Positions 42,641 through 54,189 of a DNA stretch of 64,000 nucleotides are shown in pieces. This DNA is from Ligula intestinalis (Eukaryota > Platyhelminthes > Cestoda > Diphyllobothriidea > Diphyllobothriidae). The stretch covers positions 46,483,639-46,547,638 of the forward strand of contig JAYGXS010000004.1 of assembly GCA_036362985.1 (NCBI GenBank), in the 5' to 3' direction. A model generated the notes under the pieces. That model was not told where the DNA came from and made no database searches. It saw only the letters and a list, made by a program, of their open reading frames with translations. A program made the translations under genes and the position numbers. Every line of letters begins with the position of its first letter. The first letter of the stretch is position 1.

Positions 42641-45443
42641 TCACGATGTTCAGGCTATCTAAGTATCAAAATCTTTGGTCTCTTTACTGCTTTTAGAGGA
42701 AACTCGCACCAAAGGAGCCGTGCCTACGTATGCAGGACTTTATACGGGCACTCAGTCAGCGAGGGCTCAACCTTGATTGGCGTTATGACATTGAGGAGAA
42801 CATTGAGTGCATCCAAGAAGAGAAGAAAGTTCGTCATTTCAACAGAAATTCCGTCCTTCATGACAAAATGTTCTTCTTGTCTACGTCAACACTTGATATA
42901 ATTGCGTCAGTTGAAGTCAGCTTGTTAGGGAGCATGGGGGCAAAACATAACTACGCGTTTCTGGTCTCGCGACCCTGAACTGAGGATAAAAAGAACGTAG
43001 TGCGTTTGCCGGGCGAACAGCCGCGCGCAACAGTTGTGATCCTGTGGTCTAGGACGTCATTCCGACAAGCGACTGGAAAACCAGATCATGTGCAATTGTT
43101 TCCGGCAGCAGGCGACGCTCTGGACGAGTGATGTCATCCGCCGACAGCGTTAAAAAAGGGCTAGATACGAAAAATTCAAGCAAATAGTGCAAGTGCAATT
43201 TCTAACTTGTACTTGTCAGGTTCGTTTATCGCACTTATAAATCCTTATTTAAAAACATCCCCTTGGTTCAGGAGAACTTCACTCCAGTTTTCTGAGTACG
43301 GCTACATTTGCAATCGTCTGTGTTGTTGACATTCCTACGAGGGAACTCGTTTGCACTCTTCTATCTGATATGAAGTTGCGTACCTAGTTTTCCTGAATAC
43401 ACACCTTACTCAGGTGGGACCTTGTTTTTAGAAGACAGGGACATAAAAGGCAACAAGGATGGGGGCACTATTGAGACCAAGGCAGCCGCTCATGCGAACA
43501 CGGTATGAGCTCGGAATCAAGGCTGTCATTCATTTGGGGACATAAGCAGTGGTTTTTTATTTGTATATCACTGAAGGTTAGGTTAGCTTAAGGGGTTATT
43601 GAGTCCCTGACTATAGTAAGAGGTTGGGGTTAAGACCGTATTTTTACGGCCTAAAACTATCCGATTGTAATCAACCAAAATATGTCCATGAACAAACTTC
43701 GATAGCGAACATGAAGGTCTACTTTTAACACCAGTCTCTGCTCTCAAGGTGCACCGTAGAGAGATTAACACCTTTATTTTATCAAATCTTAGTACCCACG
43801 AAATAAAAATCAATTGTTTCTAATAATTCAAATGTCAATAAAGCAAATATGATATCATCTCGAGCTAAAACTGTGCGAGTCTGCTGTCTTTTAAGCTTAA
43901 ACAACCTTTTTTTCCAGACTACTAGTTAAATGTGCAGATTTAGTTCAAACGGTATTTGAGAGCCCCAAGGTGGATATTGCGAACCTCGGTTGGGCGCTCC
44001 CGAATGCAAAAAGCCTTGTTTATGCAGTGAGGAGCAACTCAGCAATGCGCAAAGGAAACTTTATCTGCTTAAAATTTTATTTTTGTATTCGAGCACAAAA
44101 CGGCGCTTGTTAAGCTCCCATATCTGCCGGACAGTCATTTTTTGTTGGCTGGCTTGCGTCCTCCGCCCTTGTTCACCACACGTGAATAAAGAGGAAGAAA
44201 TATGTGGGCGGGTATTGGCGTGGCTTTATGCTTCTTAGACCCGCCAACTAGCATGGCCTCCTCCTCAGCTCTTTGCTTCTTCTGTTCAATGTATTCGTAA
44301 AGTGTTCGATTGCAGAGGCGCGCACAGGACTGGCTGGGTGCCCTAAAATGTATTAAAACCTAACAAAGAATTACCCGATGTGTGGGAACATTTGTTTGTG
44401 CGTTTCTTCTGTATCGGCTCCACACATGTTTTCCTTATCAAAGGTACTCTTCAGTTGAGACTCAGTCTTCATTTGCAGTTAGAAAAATGAAGGTAGTCAG
44501 TTGGCCGTTTTTCATTGAAAGCTAGTGCATTCAAAATTCCAGTGGTACTCCTACTAAATAAAGCCTTTGCTGATATTTTTGACTGAAGAACTGGAGGCAT
44601 AGGGAATGATAAAAGAAACTAAAAAGCTGCAAAACGAGGGCAGACGACTTCGTCGCATTTTCTTGATTATCATCGTAAAAATTTAGTCCTGTAAAGGATG
44701 CGTCAATATGTGAAGTGCTACAGACTACGCCCATGCCTGTTCTTGCCAGTTCAAAATTGACTTCTTGCAAGACCTTATACGATTAGTGTACAATTATATA
44801 GAAAGTATATCACATAAAACAATAGACAATACCGCTTCAAACAGCAGCTAACTGGAAGGTGAGCCCATATGTTTTTGTATGACCAAGGATAAATCCAACA
44901 ATTAATTTATGTTCTGTGTTTAGCTGATAAAATTCATTTGCAATATTTCGACCCCAAGCCACTAATTAATGTTTATAAAATAAGCATTTAATCAATTAAA
45001 GTGTGAATAATTGGTTAGGATGAATTTTACTGTGATCTCAAAATGTTTTGTGAGAAACTTAGTGTCCACTGTTTGCAATGAGTATCCGTATTTAAAAGCT
45101 CAGACGGACAATTCCTTTTAAACTCCAACGGAAACTCTGTAAATGTGCGTGATTTTAAAAGTCTGAGGGAATGTGCACCTCCACAATTTCTTCGCGATTG
45201 TACTCGCTCAAGCGCGAACATCCTTCGTTATTTTCTACATTCTGGACAATTGCCGGTTCTATAATGAAGAAACAGTAAAGTGGCCCAAATTCAGGTTATT
45301 TTGTTTTTGATGCTTGCACTTGTAACCAGAATTATTAGTGGGAATGCAATAGAGTAAATGCTATTATTTGAATATTTGCATGTACTACACCTTTTCTTTC
45401 TCTTTATGTTGCCTCCTTTATCTTTTATGAATAATGCTCTCAC
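42641..45443. other. intergenic; no confident gene
   Basis: Two overlapping frames at 42632-42978 in GC-richer sequence have no recognised motif. Downstream is AT-rich. If the candidate exon at 45444-45636 is real, later exons of that minus-strand gene should lie here, but I cannot identify them. Confidence 0.35.
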
Positions 45444-45636
45444 CTGTATTATTTCTCCATAATGACTCCAGGAAGTCAAGATTTCTTTGGTTGGCAACCC
45501 GCAGTCTTTGGAGGTGCGCTATCTTGTCGTCAATGCACAAGCTGTCCATCTTGTCCAGTTTTTGAACCTCTGCATTAACGTACTTCATACTACTTTTCAC
45601 TTTTTTTGGAATTTTAAGCCATATGACACCCGCCAT
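45444..45636 (-). CDS. candidate first coding exon of an unknown coiled-coil protein
   Basis: On the minus strand an ATG at 45636 opens a 64-codon frame that ends at a textbook donor (ACAG|GTGAGA at 45444/45443). The peptide is lysine- and leucine-rich with heptad-like spacing (KSSMKYVNAEVQKLDKMDSL, then KIAHLQRLRVANQRNLDFLE), suggesting a coiled coil. It lies in AT-rich surroundings but has protein-like composition. CCAACAG just before the ATG could be a splice acceptor, so the ATG might be internal. I do not recognise the family, and no second exon was found. Confidence 0.35.
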
Positions 45637-46461
45637 GCTGTTGGAAGAGAAAATATGTTGGCATTCAATTTATATTAAAGTAGGCGTATACGCTCTTACT
45701 GAACTATTTGTACAATAAGCATCCATTCGCCGAGGCAAAAATGAAAGTAGAAGAACGTTTTCCGGGTAATATTCCGTAAACTATGTAAAAAAAGAGTCGA
45801 AAGAGGCCGACTATGAAAAATAAATGAACAGAAAGCAAAGAACAACCGTCACGGGGGTTCTATTTAATTTTATATACACTGACTGAACATTATACTGGAA
45901 ATAGTCAGTTGTTTTTTCCTTAAAAATTGACAAGATTTTTAGGCCATGGTTTCATACTTTGTACGTCAGGTCTTCTCCCGGTCAGAGTCAAGACGCCGTC
46001 CAAACACTGAGTATGCTAAAGGCTATTATTATATTCTTAGGTGACCTATTTCAGAGAAAGCTGTTGCGAATATTCCTTATACACTTCAATTTCGTATACT
46101 TTAAGCATATTATTGGAGACTATGAGTTAGGCTGAATAGATAAATATTGTAAAAGTACTGACATAAATGTGTGTGGATAGTCGTGGAGGCAGTTAAATCA
46201 GAGTTGCAACTCTCAGATGGAGAAGCGAGTTTAGAGAGAAAGTTCTGATGGAGCCCGTGATAAAGGAAAGTTTTTGAGATTAGATTGGTGAACAGCATTT
46301 GGATCGCGGCCGAATTAACTGAATAGGCTTCTCTAAAAATGCGTAAAAGATCCCCTGAATGAGCTGGGGCTTATTTCGCAGTGGTATCATGACAACATTC
46401 AGGCTGACTTTGTTTCGGCTGTATTCATTTCATCTTTAGCCAGCAATGTCATGGGCTAATA
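45637..46461. other. intergenic, nothing recognised
   Basis: AT-rich sequence without supported features. Confidence 0.4.
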
Positions 46462-46782
46462 CAGTAGCCGCCGGTCATTAAGCCCACGGTTAATAAGCCC
46501 AGCTGCGTATTAAGCTCAAATCAGCTTGGGACAGAATTTTACATAGCAAAATCCGCCAGCTAATAAGCCCAGTCACCGGCTGCAAAGCCCAGTTTGTCAA
46601 CAGGATAGAGGGAGATTCCCATCTCTCTGCGTGCGCAACTGGTTACAGTACGTATGTAATGTATAGTACCTATCCTGCGTTTGCTAATCAATAACTAGAA
46701 CACTCCGGTTAGTGTGCCCGCCGCTTAGTAAGCCCAATTTGGTCTGGGCCCGAGGTGGGCTTAATAACCAGCGACTACTGTA
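46460..46782. mobile_element. MITE with TA target duplication, pogo/Tigger-like
   Basis: TIRs CAGTAGCCGCCGGTCATTAA (46462) and CAGTAGTCGCTGGTTATTAA (reverse of 46780) are flanked by TA on both sides. The 319-bp body contains several internal AATAAGCCCAG and TTAAGCCCA words derived from the TIR. CAGT-starting TIRs with TA duplication point to the Tc1/mariner-pogo group. No transposase is present. Confidence 0.75.
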
Positions 46783-46841
46783 TCTGCAAATAAATGCATG
46801 GACGTTGCGCACACGCTCACTGTATAATTAAAAAACTGATA

Positions 46842-46985
46842 TGCCAACTGGCTTATTAGCTATCATCAGCCAGTCACACCCAACCCCAGGTGGTACACTA
46901 ACTGAGGCTCGAACTCACGACCTGTTGATTAGAAACACAACACCCTAATCATTGAACTACGGGCTCGTTGTCAGACAGCAGGCAG
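46842..46985 (-). repeat. SINE-1 copy (tRNA-headed repeat)
   Basis: On the minus strand the head is GAGCCCGTAGTTCAATGATT with a good B box (GAGTTCGAGCCTC), and the tail is GGCTGATGATAGCTAATAAG followed by CCAGTTGGC. This is the best-preserved B box of the family. The anticodon region is not canonical. Confidence 0.65.
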
Positions 46986-48100
46986 TCAGTCAGGTGATGT
47001 CTGGGCTTTCAGTTGGTATCTGTGCAACCAGTGTGTTCTATTGTGTAATCCTCACATATGTTACACGATTTTCCAGCTGTGGCTGATAGATTTCAACCCA
47101 AATATTTCAATGAATCTTCGGTATCGGCCTATAGACTGTTGAATTTACTGATCTACTCCAAGTCGTTAACAGATATTCAATACTTGCTGGCAAATTTGCA
47201 GAGGAAGCAGTATTTAAGTGGTAATATATTTTTTCGTCACGACAAAATAGGTGCCAGAGTATCTGTTACCAATCATAAACAACACGAGGTGCGGCCATGC
47301 CCTGGTCTAGTGCATCAACTCAAACGAATTCCTCTCAATGTCTTGAAATTATTTTTCTCCACGCTAAGCCTCAACTCACTGAATTACTTTGCAGTAACTG
47401 GTGTTTTGCCCATTTGATCTGTTTGGATATTACGTACGTCCAACGGGCTGTGTTTCCGTCTGAATTTATGCAAAAGTGACGTGTCTAGGAAGCGGCTTTG
47501 TCTCGTGTCCGTGCTAAAAAACTATACTAACACTGCAGAACACTATGCAGGTGGTCTGGAAAGCAAAGCTAACGGACGACCTCTCTAGCTTCGGGCCCGA
47601 CGAACGGAGCAGGAGTTTGAGAAATAAGTTTTGTCCCATATCAATTATATTCTTTTGCAGATATCCTCGCAGACTGAATTCAGATCCAAACAACAATTAC
47701 GACGAATTCTGTTTTTCGAGGCATCTAGTTGGTTGGCCAACGTCGCCCTAATACTGCCTACCTAAACCATGGACCCTACCTCAATAAACATGTCTTACTA
47801 ATTGTTACCAAATAATGTTTACGGAAATTCAGCATTCTGTTCGATTCCAACTGCCAAAACCCATGCTACCATCAGATGCACAAGAACTTAGCCCAATAAA
47901 AGTTCAGTTCGTGAATAAGAACGTTTGGTTAGCTGAAGTGCAGTTCTTTTGTCATCTCTTGAGTAAGCCCATTAAAGACGGCCTACTTGGTCAAGTAAGT
48001 ACCTGCCCTCATCAACAACATGTAGCGGGTGCAAGCAACACTGACGGACACTGTCAGTATATTAGAGAAGGATACCTCCGCTGTCAACGCCATGCTCCTT
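46986..48100. other. intergenic or 5' flank of the next element; no confident gene
   Basis: Open frames at 47058-47417 and 47815-48138 have no recognisable motif. The second runs in the same frame into the zinc-finger part of the retrotransposon at 48139, apart from a TGA at 48136. A donor-like CAAGTAAGTA at about 47992 was seen but cannot be supported as an exon border. Confidence 0.35.
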
Positions 48101-51100
48101 CTCCTGCACCGCCTAAGTACGACGACCGGATTGGCTGAACGGATTGGCTGAACTGCTCGTTCTGCCTAGTCCGTCTGGGCCGCCGCAACTGGTCTGTACG
48201 TTGCGGTTCCTGCAATGGTTGGTGCCATCTCCGCTGTAGTGGCCTCGCAAAATCTGCCGATTGGTCGCCCGCCTTCGCGTGTCCCAGCTGTCCCGTGCCC
48301 CCTCCGGTCTCCACGCCTCCAGCCCGCCCTGTCCTGAACCCAAATCCTCTGGTCCCCGACCTTGTCTCACCGCCTGGTCTAAAGATCCTCCAGTTCAACG
48401 CCAACAGCCTACTTGGCAAGCTTGACCAACTCCTGGCCTTTATGCGTTCGCACAGCAAAGCTGTGGCGGCTATCCAAGAGAAAAATTGGTCCAACTCCAC
48501 TAAGGTCCCGGCCTGTGCCGATTACAGAATCGTCCATCGCGACCGTGGCCGCAACAAAGTTCGTGGCTTGGCCTTCCTGGTGGACACATCCATTGCCCAT
48601 CACCAGCTTCCCCTACTTGGTGCCGATCCCACGGAAGAACTGGCGATTTCCCTTACCATTGGCCCGATGCCGCTAACCATCGTGAACGTGTACATTTCTC
48701 CAACTTTCAGTTGTCCTCCTGGTTTCACCACCTCTATCGCTCCCTACTTACCTTCTGGATACAGTTTGGTGCTAGATGACTTCAACGCCCACCACGACCT
48801 ATGGTGCTCCAACTTGGCGGCCGATTCCCGGGGAGATGTCCTGGCCGATGAACTAGAACAATCTCCCTTTGCAGTCCTCAACGAGGACAACCTAACGTGG
48901 CTCCCTTCCAATGGTGCCCCCAGCTTTCCCGATGTCTCCCTTGCCAGTCTCAGCCTGGTAGCCTCCACCACCTGGAGCACGAAAATCAGCCTATGGAGTG
49001 CTCGCCTCCCTATAGTGCTTGAATTGGCCCCCTCTGCCGACCGTATCAAGGCTCCAAACAGGCACTTCATCAACTTCAAGAGAGCTGACTGGGCAGCGTT
49101 CACCACCGAATGCGAAGTGGAAACCGATCAGCTACCGCCCCACATCTGTGCCCACGCGGCGGAGCGGGCCGTTCGTCACCTGCTTCTGGCAGCAGCAGGC
49201 CACCATATACCGAACGGTCACATTCCTATACTCTGCCCAAACTATTCACGCGAAGCCTCCCGACTCGAACGAGACGAGATCCGAGCGCGAGATGCAACTG
49301 ACCCGCGTGTCGGCGAACTCAACGGCTTGATTACCAAGACCTTTAATGACAACAAACGGGAACGTTGGCGTGAAATAATTGAAGATTGTAATTTCCGTGG
49401 TAACTCGGCTGCCACGTGGGAACTTCAACGCAATCTTACCAAGCCCCGGGCTGACACACCTAACCAGTCTATTAGCCTTGGGGACGGAAAGTTCATTTCC
49501 AACAGCGGTACGATCGCCATTAATATGAACAATCTGTTCTCGCCTTGCTCGGCGCCCAGTCCCAAAAGCCAGCACGCCCTTATTCATCTCCTCCATAAGG
49601 CCCCGCCCCCGGACATTTCCTTCTCGGCCGATGCTATTCCCACTGCCGTCAGGAAAACGAAAGTCTCGAAAGCCTTAGGACCAGATGGTCTGGCTCCTCT
49701 CCATTTGCGCCATATCGGCCCCAAGGTTGCTGCCTACCTGGCAGCCGTTTTCAATCTTTAGCTGGCCAGTTCAACCATCCCCGATTGCTGGCGCCAGTCC
49801 ACCATCATTCCTCTGGTCAAAGCTGGCAAGGACCCCCAGTCAAGCGAGCTCCTATCGCCCAATCGCCCTCCTCAGTCCACTGGCGAAAATTTTGGAACGA
49901 CTTCTCCTTCCAATTCTGACGTATGCAGCGGATCTGTCCAAACACCAACATAGTTTCAGGTCGGGTCGTGGCACAACAACGGCTCATTTCGAGCTCAGCG
50001 ACGCCATCCTCGAGGGCTTCAATCAACAGAAGCCCGCTTCGCGGACCGTGGCTGTCCCAATTGACCTGTCGCGAGCCTTTGACTGCGTCCGCCACGATCA
50101 GCTCCTGCAGGACATGGTCTCCCTGAACGTCCTGACTGGCCTGGTCCGATGGTTGGTGGCTTACATCCGTGGCCGCCACGATCGTTTCCTTTTCCGCGGC
50201 ACTCTCTCCAAGCCCCGTAAGTAGACCTGCAGTGTTCCTCAAGGCTCTGTGCTCAGCCCGACGCTGTTCAACATTTACATGCAAGAACTCCCACTCCCTC
50301 CGGCACCCTCCAAAGTGGTATCATACGCGGACGTTGTCACCTTCTTCAGCCAGCACCACAACATTGATCAGGCTGCACAGGTCCTCTCGGAATTCATGCC
50401 TAATATTTTGGACTTCTTTACTCAGCGCGAAATGTCGATCTCGGCAGCCAAGTCGTCCGTCACTGTTTTCACGCTGGATCTGAAGGAGATCAATCGTCAC
50501 CCGGATATCATTGTCAACGGTAAGGCTTTACCGCTGGTCCGTAAGCCCAAGCTCCTCGGCGTCCGTTTAGATCCGCTCTTTACGTTCGCAGACCATGCGA
50601 GGGATGTCGTAAGCAAAGTAAGCCGGTGCACCAAGGTCCTTAAGGCTGTCGCGGGCACTTCCTGGGGCTGCTCGAAAGAGTTGCTGACGACCACATTCAA
50701 TGCAATGGCCAAGCCGCATCTCACCTATGCGGCAGCAATCTGGTCTCCCACAATCAGCTCCTCCAACCTCCGCCGCCTTCAGTCAGCACAGAACGGTGTC
50801 CTCCGCACGATTAAAAGCTGCTATAAAATGTCGCCCGTCGATCACCTTCATGCAGAGGCTTCTGTTCTGCCGGTCGCCGTGCTCAACAAACTCCTCGGCC
50901 AGCAGTTCTGGTGGACCTGTTCACAATCTGGCCATCCGAACCAACATCGTTGCAACGCTCCTGAGCCCAGCCGTAGCGTTCGCACGTTTATCCAAGGTCT
51001 CCACAAGGCAGCTGTCGCCTCGTCTCTCTCGGATCTACCCGTTGATGGCTTCACCATTAGGGCAGGCTACCAGCGCCTTCACCAGAGAGCCGTTGTGGAC

Positions 51101-51567
51101 GCTATATCCAGTTACCATCCCCTGGTCCTTCTGGGTGGCTATCCACCTCCGATTGCCACCTCGGAACGTCACCTCCCAAGGGTGACTCGCTGTACCCTGG
51201 CGCAGCTTCGCAGTGGATACTGCATGCTCCTTCGCCAGTACCAACACCGGCTGAACCCACCTTTACCCAACTGCTGTCCCGACTGCGGCGTCTCGCCGCA
51301 TGACTGTCATCATGTCTTCGCCTGCAGTTCCCGGCCAGGCACCCTACTCACCCCAGAGAACCCTTGGCTCAAGCCGGCCGAGGTCGCGACCTTTCTCCGT
51401 CACCCAACTGCACCCAGTTTGGACTCCGGCGGAAACCCCTGATCCAACATGGGCTTCCAACCAACCAACTTAGGAGGACACCGTCAGAAATCTCCTGACT
51501 GCACTAATGGGTCCGCTGCTTTGCAAATATTTCTGCTGGGCAGATTGACTTAATAAAACACAAAATT
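48100..51567 (+). mobile_element. Jockey/R1-like non-LTR retrotransposon (element gamma), broken
   Basis: One long polyprotein track reads PHD-like zinc finger, APE-type endonuclease, RT and C-terminal zinc motif. It is far GC-richer than surrounding DNA. The 3' end has AATAAAACACAAAATTT near 51553. Endonuclease and RT order plus the FLVDTSI/VNVYISP style match Jockey/R1-type elements. The element is inactive. Confidence 0.8.
48139..51442 (+). pseudogene. PHD finger-endonuclease-RT polyprotein pseudogene of element gamma
   Basis: The frame opens with a PHD-like finger (C-x2-C at NCSFC, then CGSC, WCHLRC and CPSC, 48148-48280). A proline-rich linker follows, then the endonuclease (LKILQFNANSLLGKLDQLLA, IVNVYISP). 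Two catalytic sites are lost: GDFN reads DDFN and SDH reads SAR (SARLPIVLEL, about 49000). RT follows (SYRPIALLSPLAKILERLL, DLSRAFDCVRHDQLL, PQGSVLSPTLFNIYM) with the active site YADV at 50324-50335 and a C-terminal C-x2-C-H-C motif (CCPDCGVSPHDCHHVFAC, about 51270). Breaks are TAG at 49759, a frameshift near 49835 and TAG at 50222. A 13-bp tandem duplication at 48128-48153 precedes the finger and includes a TGA. No active product is possible. Confidence 0.75.
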
Positions 51568-51971
51568 TAATTGTCTATCCTTAAAAGTAAACCTAAATCT
51601 TATTTGTTGGCGCGGACAGATATCACTGACCGAAATCTTCTTTTCAGTTGTTGTCATGTCACAGTGGTTTGGCGAAAGGTAGTTAATTTATGGCATTGCT
51701 CGAATTCCTGGTATGATAGACTATCAAAAGGCGGGAGCATCATTGATGGGGTAGGACTGTTATCTTGAATAATAGCTTTCAAATATTGGGTTTCTAAAGG
51801 TCACAGCTTGCCCATAATTATCCCCGTTCAAGGACAGAGCAACTGCACTCAGACATTTGCCGCTATTCCACTGCATGAAAATTCCCTCAAATTATCATTG
51901 TGATTCTAATTCTACATATATTTTTATTTATTTATTTAAGAAAAGACGAGGTTCTTTGGAAAAATCAAAAT
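51568..51971. other. intergenic, nothing recognised
   Basis: Spacer between element gamma and the antisense PLE family E, with no supported features. Confidence 0.4.
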
Positions 51972-52020
51972 GTACTTGTGAATTTTTGAGCTCGTGACAC
52001 GTGCTCTTCATCAGACAAAA
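51972..52020 (-). ncRNA. hammerhead-like motif, family E, one core base altered
   Basis: Minus strand: TTTGT, CTGATGA (52008-52014), A, stem II GAGC-loop-GCTC, AAA where GAA is expected, AATT palindrome, C, then ACAAG. Stem I pairs UUUGU with ACAAG; stem II is a four-base GAGC/GCUC; stem III is the self-complementary AAUU. The only core fault is G12 to A. The layout exactly parallels family A, where ACGU takes the place of AAUU. Confidence 0.5.
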
Positions 52021-52195
52021 AAAGGCAAAATAAGGGGAAAGGATTACAGTAGAACAGTTTAAGCGATCAGGAACAGCCAGACCAATGGCATGTGAAATGA
52101 GTCATGGTTTGTACACGAGCGTGTTTGTGGGCGGCTTTTGCATGGGAGGGGGAGGGTAGATGGTGGGTCGGTGGATGTGACGGTGAGGCTGCGAG

Positions 52196-52600
52196 TTAGT
52201 GGCCGGTGTGTTGTTGGAAGGGGGAGGGCAGGTGGTGGGATGACCGATGTGGATGCGATAAGGTCAGCGGTCGTCGCTGTTTGAAAAGTACATGTACGGT
52301 AAAAATGGATCTCAAGCCACCGTATTGCTCGTTCAAATCGACGTGCTGGTTGATACTGCCCGCCGTAGAGTACCAAGCCTCGAGAAATTCACGCGCTCGT
52401 CTTGTGTTGGCCATGGCAATGATTTCAGTGTCATCCCAACTAAATCGATGGTTGTACTGGATTATGTGGGCTAAGACGAGGGACAGGTTGTCCATACGAT
52501 CGACAGCTTGTTTGTGTTCCTTGATACGGGTACCAAAGAGTCGACTTGTGTGTCGAACATACGCGCAAGAGCAATTTGCACATGGTATGCGATTTTTCCA
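52196..52600 (-). pseudogene. PLE family E endonuclease C-terminal fragment
   Basis: Minus-strand frame: IPCANCSCAYVRHTSRLFGT followed by RIKEHKQAVDR (cysteines, Y-V-R, then R-I-K-E-H, the GIY-YIG layout of PLEs). Next come LVLAHIIQYNHRFSWDDTEI and RRAREFLEAWYSTAGSINQH. The H-x-F-x-W-D block and the E-A-W-Y block are typical of the endonuclease end. The region has no RT in frame. Confidence 0.65.
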
Positions 52601-52650
52601 AAGAACCTCTTATTTTCTTCATTATATCGCAAGGAATGCACAACCCGTCT

Positions 52651-53232
52651 GACCTACAATATCTATATTTCTAACAATGGAAATTGGAACTACATTACTG
52701 TTTCTTGACTGAACCTATTCTTCTTTTGCAGGAACGGCAGTGACCAGTGGAATTGTATCCTATATTTATGCTTACAGATTTTGTAAACTGTTGTTTTTCA
52801 CAATTGCCTTTCCACTTTCCTACTCAACGCGATTTACTAGTTTATGTTTCTGCTAGTAAAAATTCGGTCGCTGCTTATCTCTGGATGAACTGTGGTGTGT
52901 CGTTGCCCATTGTTGGATCTGGAGACGCCGCCGGAATCCAAAGTCGTAGTAGTTGGAAGACGGAGGACCTACGATGTAGCGTAGTGGTGCAGCATGATAA
53001 ATTTAAGGGTAATGCGATAGCTTGTCGTTTACAATGAGCGCACTCGCTAATACAAAATGAAAGCGATAAGGGTTTAGAGTGAATGAGATACATTGACCTT
53101 GACCACGGTTGGTTCAAATTTGAGACAAAGTGGAAGATTCCTATAAATCGATCTATTCAAGAGAAGAAACGACTTTTAGTCTTCGTATTTATTATACAAA
53201 TCATCCCTATTAGCATCGTTTTATTTGGAACC
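52651..53232. other. probable 5' region of element delta or flank
   Basis: The open frame at 53083 runs into ORF1 without stop, but the ATG at 53233 is the natural ORF1 start because the zinc finger follows at once. Upstream sequence could be the element's 5' untranslated region; no border is visible. Confidence 0.35.
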
Positions 53233-54189
53233 ATGACAAATTCCAAGTGTCCCACGTGCAACAGTAATGTTACTGGCAGGAGTAAGGCCGTGCGCTGTGC
53301 TTCATGTAACAGGTGGGTGCACATAAAATGCGCAAAAATAGCCCCTGAAGTCTACGAAGTCTTGAAAAACTACGACTCAGAAGGGCTCGTGCCCTTTTGT
53401 AATGCGTGCAAAAGTAGTATCCTTGGCGAAGACGCTGCGAACACCCCCACCGATACAACAGACGAAAACAAAACCCTCGAAGAATATGCGTTAACTTCAG
53501 ATGAGGCGAAGCCAGATATAATAGCGGTACCGGAGAAGCCGCTTATAGAAAATCTGGAAAACGGAGACCCATCTCTCGTGCTTTCTACTACAGAAATCGA
53601 TGAAAATGCGGAGTGGACCACGCCGAAACCCGCAAAAAAGAAGGCCGAGCTACACGAAGTACCGAAGGCTTCTACGTCGAAAGTTTCTGCATCGGCATCT
53701 AAGGTGTCAAAAGAAACAAACGACCCAACTGATAGAAAGAAATCGCTTCTCTTCTTCAATGTGCCCGAATCCGACGGAGTAGATGCAGAAACACGTGTGC
53801 AACACGACTCTAAAGAAATAACAAAAAGCACCCTTAAAATGCTAGACCCAAGTGATGGACAGGTATAAATTTTAAGCCTTTATAGACTATGTGCAAAATC
53901 GGCAGATGGCGGACTACCTAGACCACTGAAGGCAATTTTTAAGTCCGACCACATCCCTAAAACACTGCTGACCCGTGGTTGGAGACTTGAAGGCTTAAAT
54001 ATCTCGATGCGGGCAGATCTGTCCCCTGAGGACAGGAAAAAACAACGTAGAGCCGTCGATGAACTCAAAGAAAGTCGTGCCACTGGAGAGAAAGACCTAC
54101 GCATAATAAATTTTCGGGTTGTCCAGAAGAGGAGACCCCTCTTCAAACCATTGCTAGTAATGGCCCAGGAAGCTCTGATAGAGTTATAA
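53233..54189 (+). pseudogene. ORF1 of element delta, PHD-like zinc finger protein, one internal stop
   Basis: The ATG at 53233 starts a protein with a PHD-like finger in the first 60 residues (CPTC, CASC, WVHIKC, CNAC). An acidic, threonine-rich linker follows, then a lysine- and serine-rich patch. A conserved C-terminal block contains KKSLLFFNVPES and, after a TAA at 53866, ILSLYRLCAKSADG, RPLKAIFKSDHIPK and NISMRADLSPEDRKKQRRAV. The same frame continues past the stop to TAA near 54187, so a single nonsense change splits a protein of about 318 residues. CR1-group ORF1 proteins bind RNA; a PHD-like finger may aid targeting or protein contact, but that is inference. Confidence 0.7.

Larger units (their letters stand above)
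51972..52650 (-). mobile_element. Penelope-like element, family E, 3' end fragment
   Basis: The minus strand carries the end of a GIY-YIG-type endonuclease, a C-terminal tail, a proline/serine-rich stretch of biased composition and a 3' terminal part with a hammerhead-like motif. No RT is present, so the copy is strongly 5'-truncated. It is clearly different in sequence from families A-D. Confidence 0.7.

Noticed and set aside
47058..47417. 119-codon ORF as a host gene
   Set aside because: Not recognised; no supporting splice sites or conserved motif, and it lies between two repeats.
47815..48000. Host exon ending at a GTAAGT donor near 47992
   Set aside because: The donor looks good but there is no acceptor or homology to support an exon, and the frame continues into element gamma.
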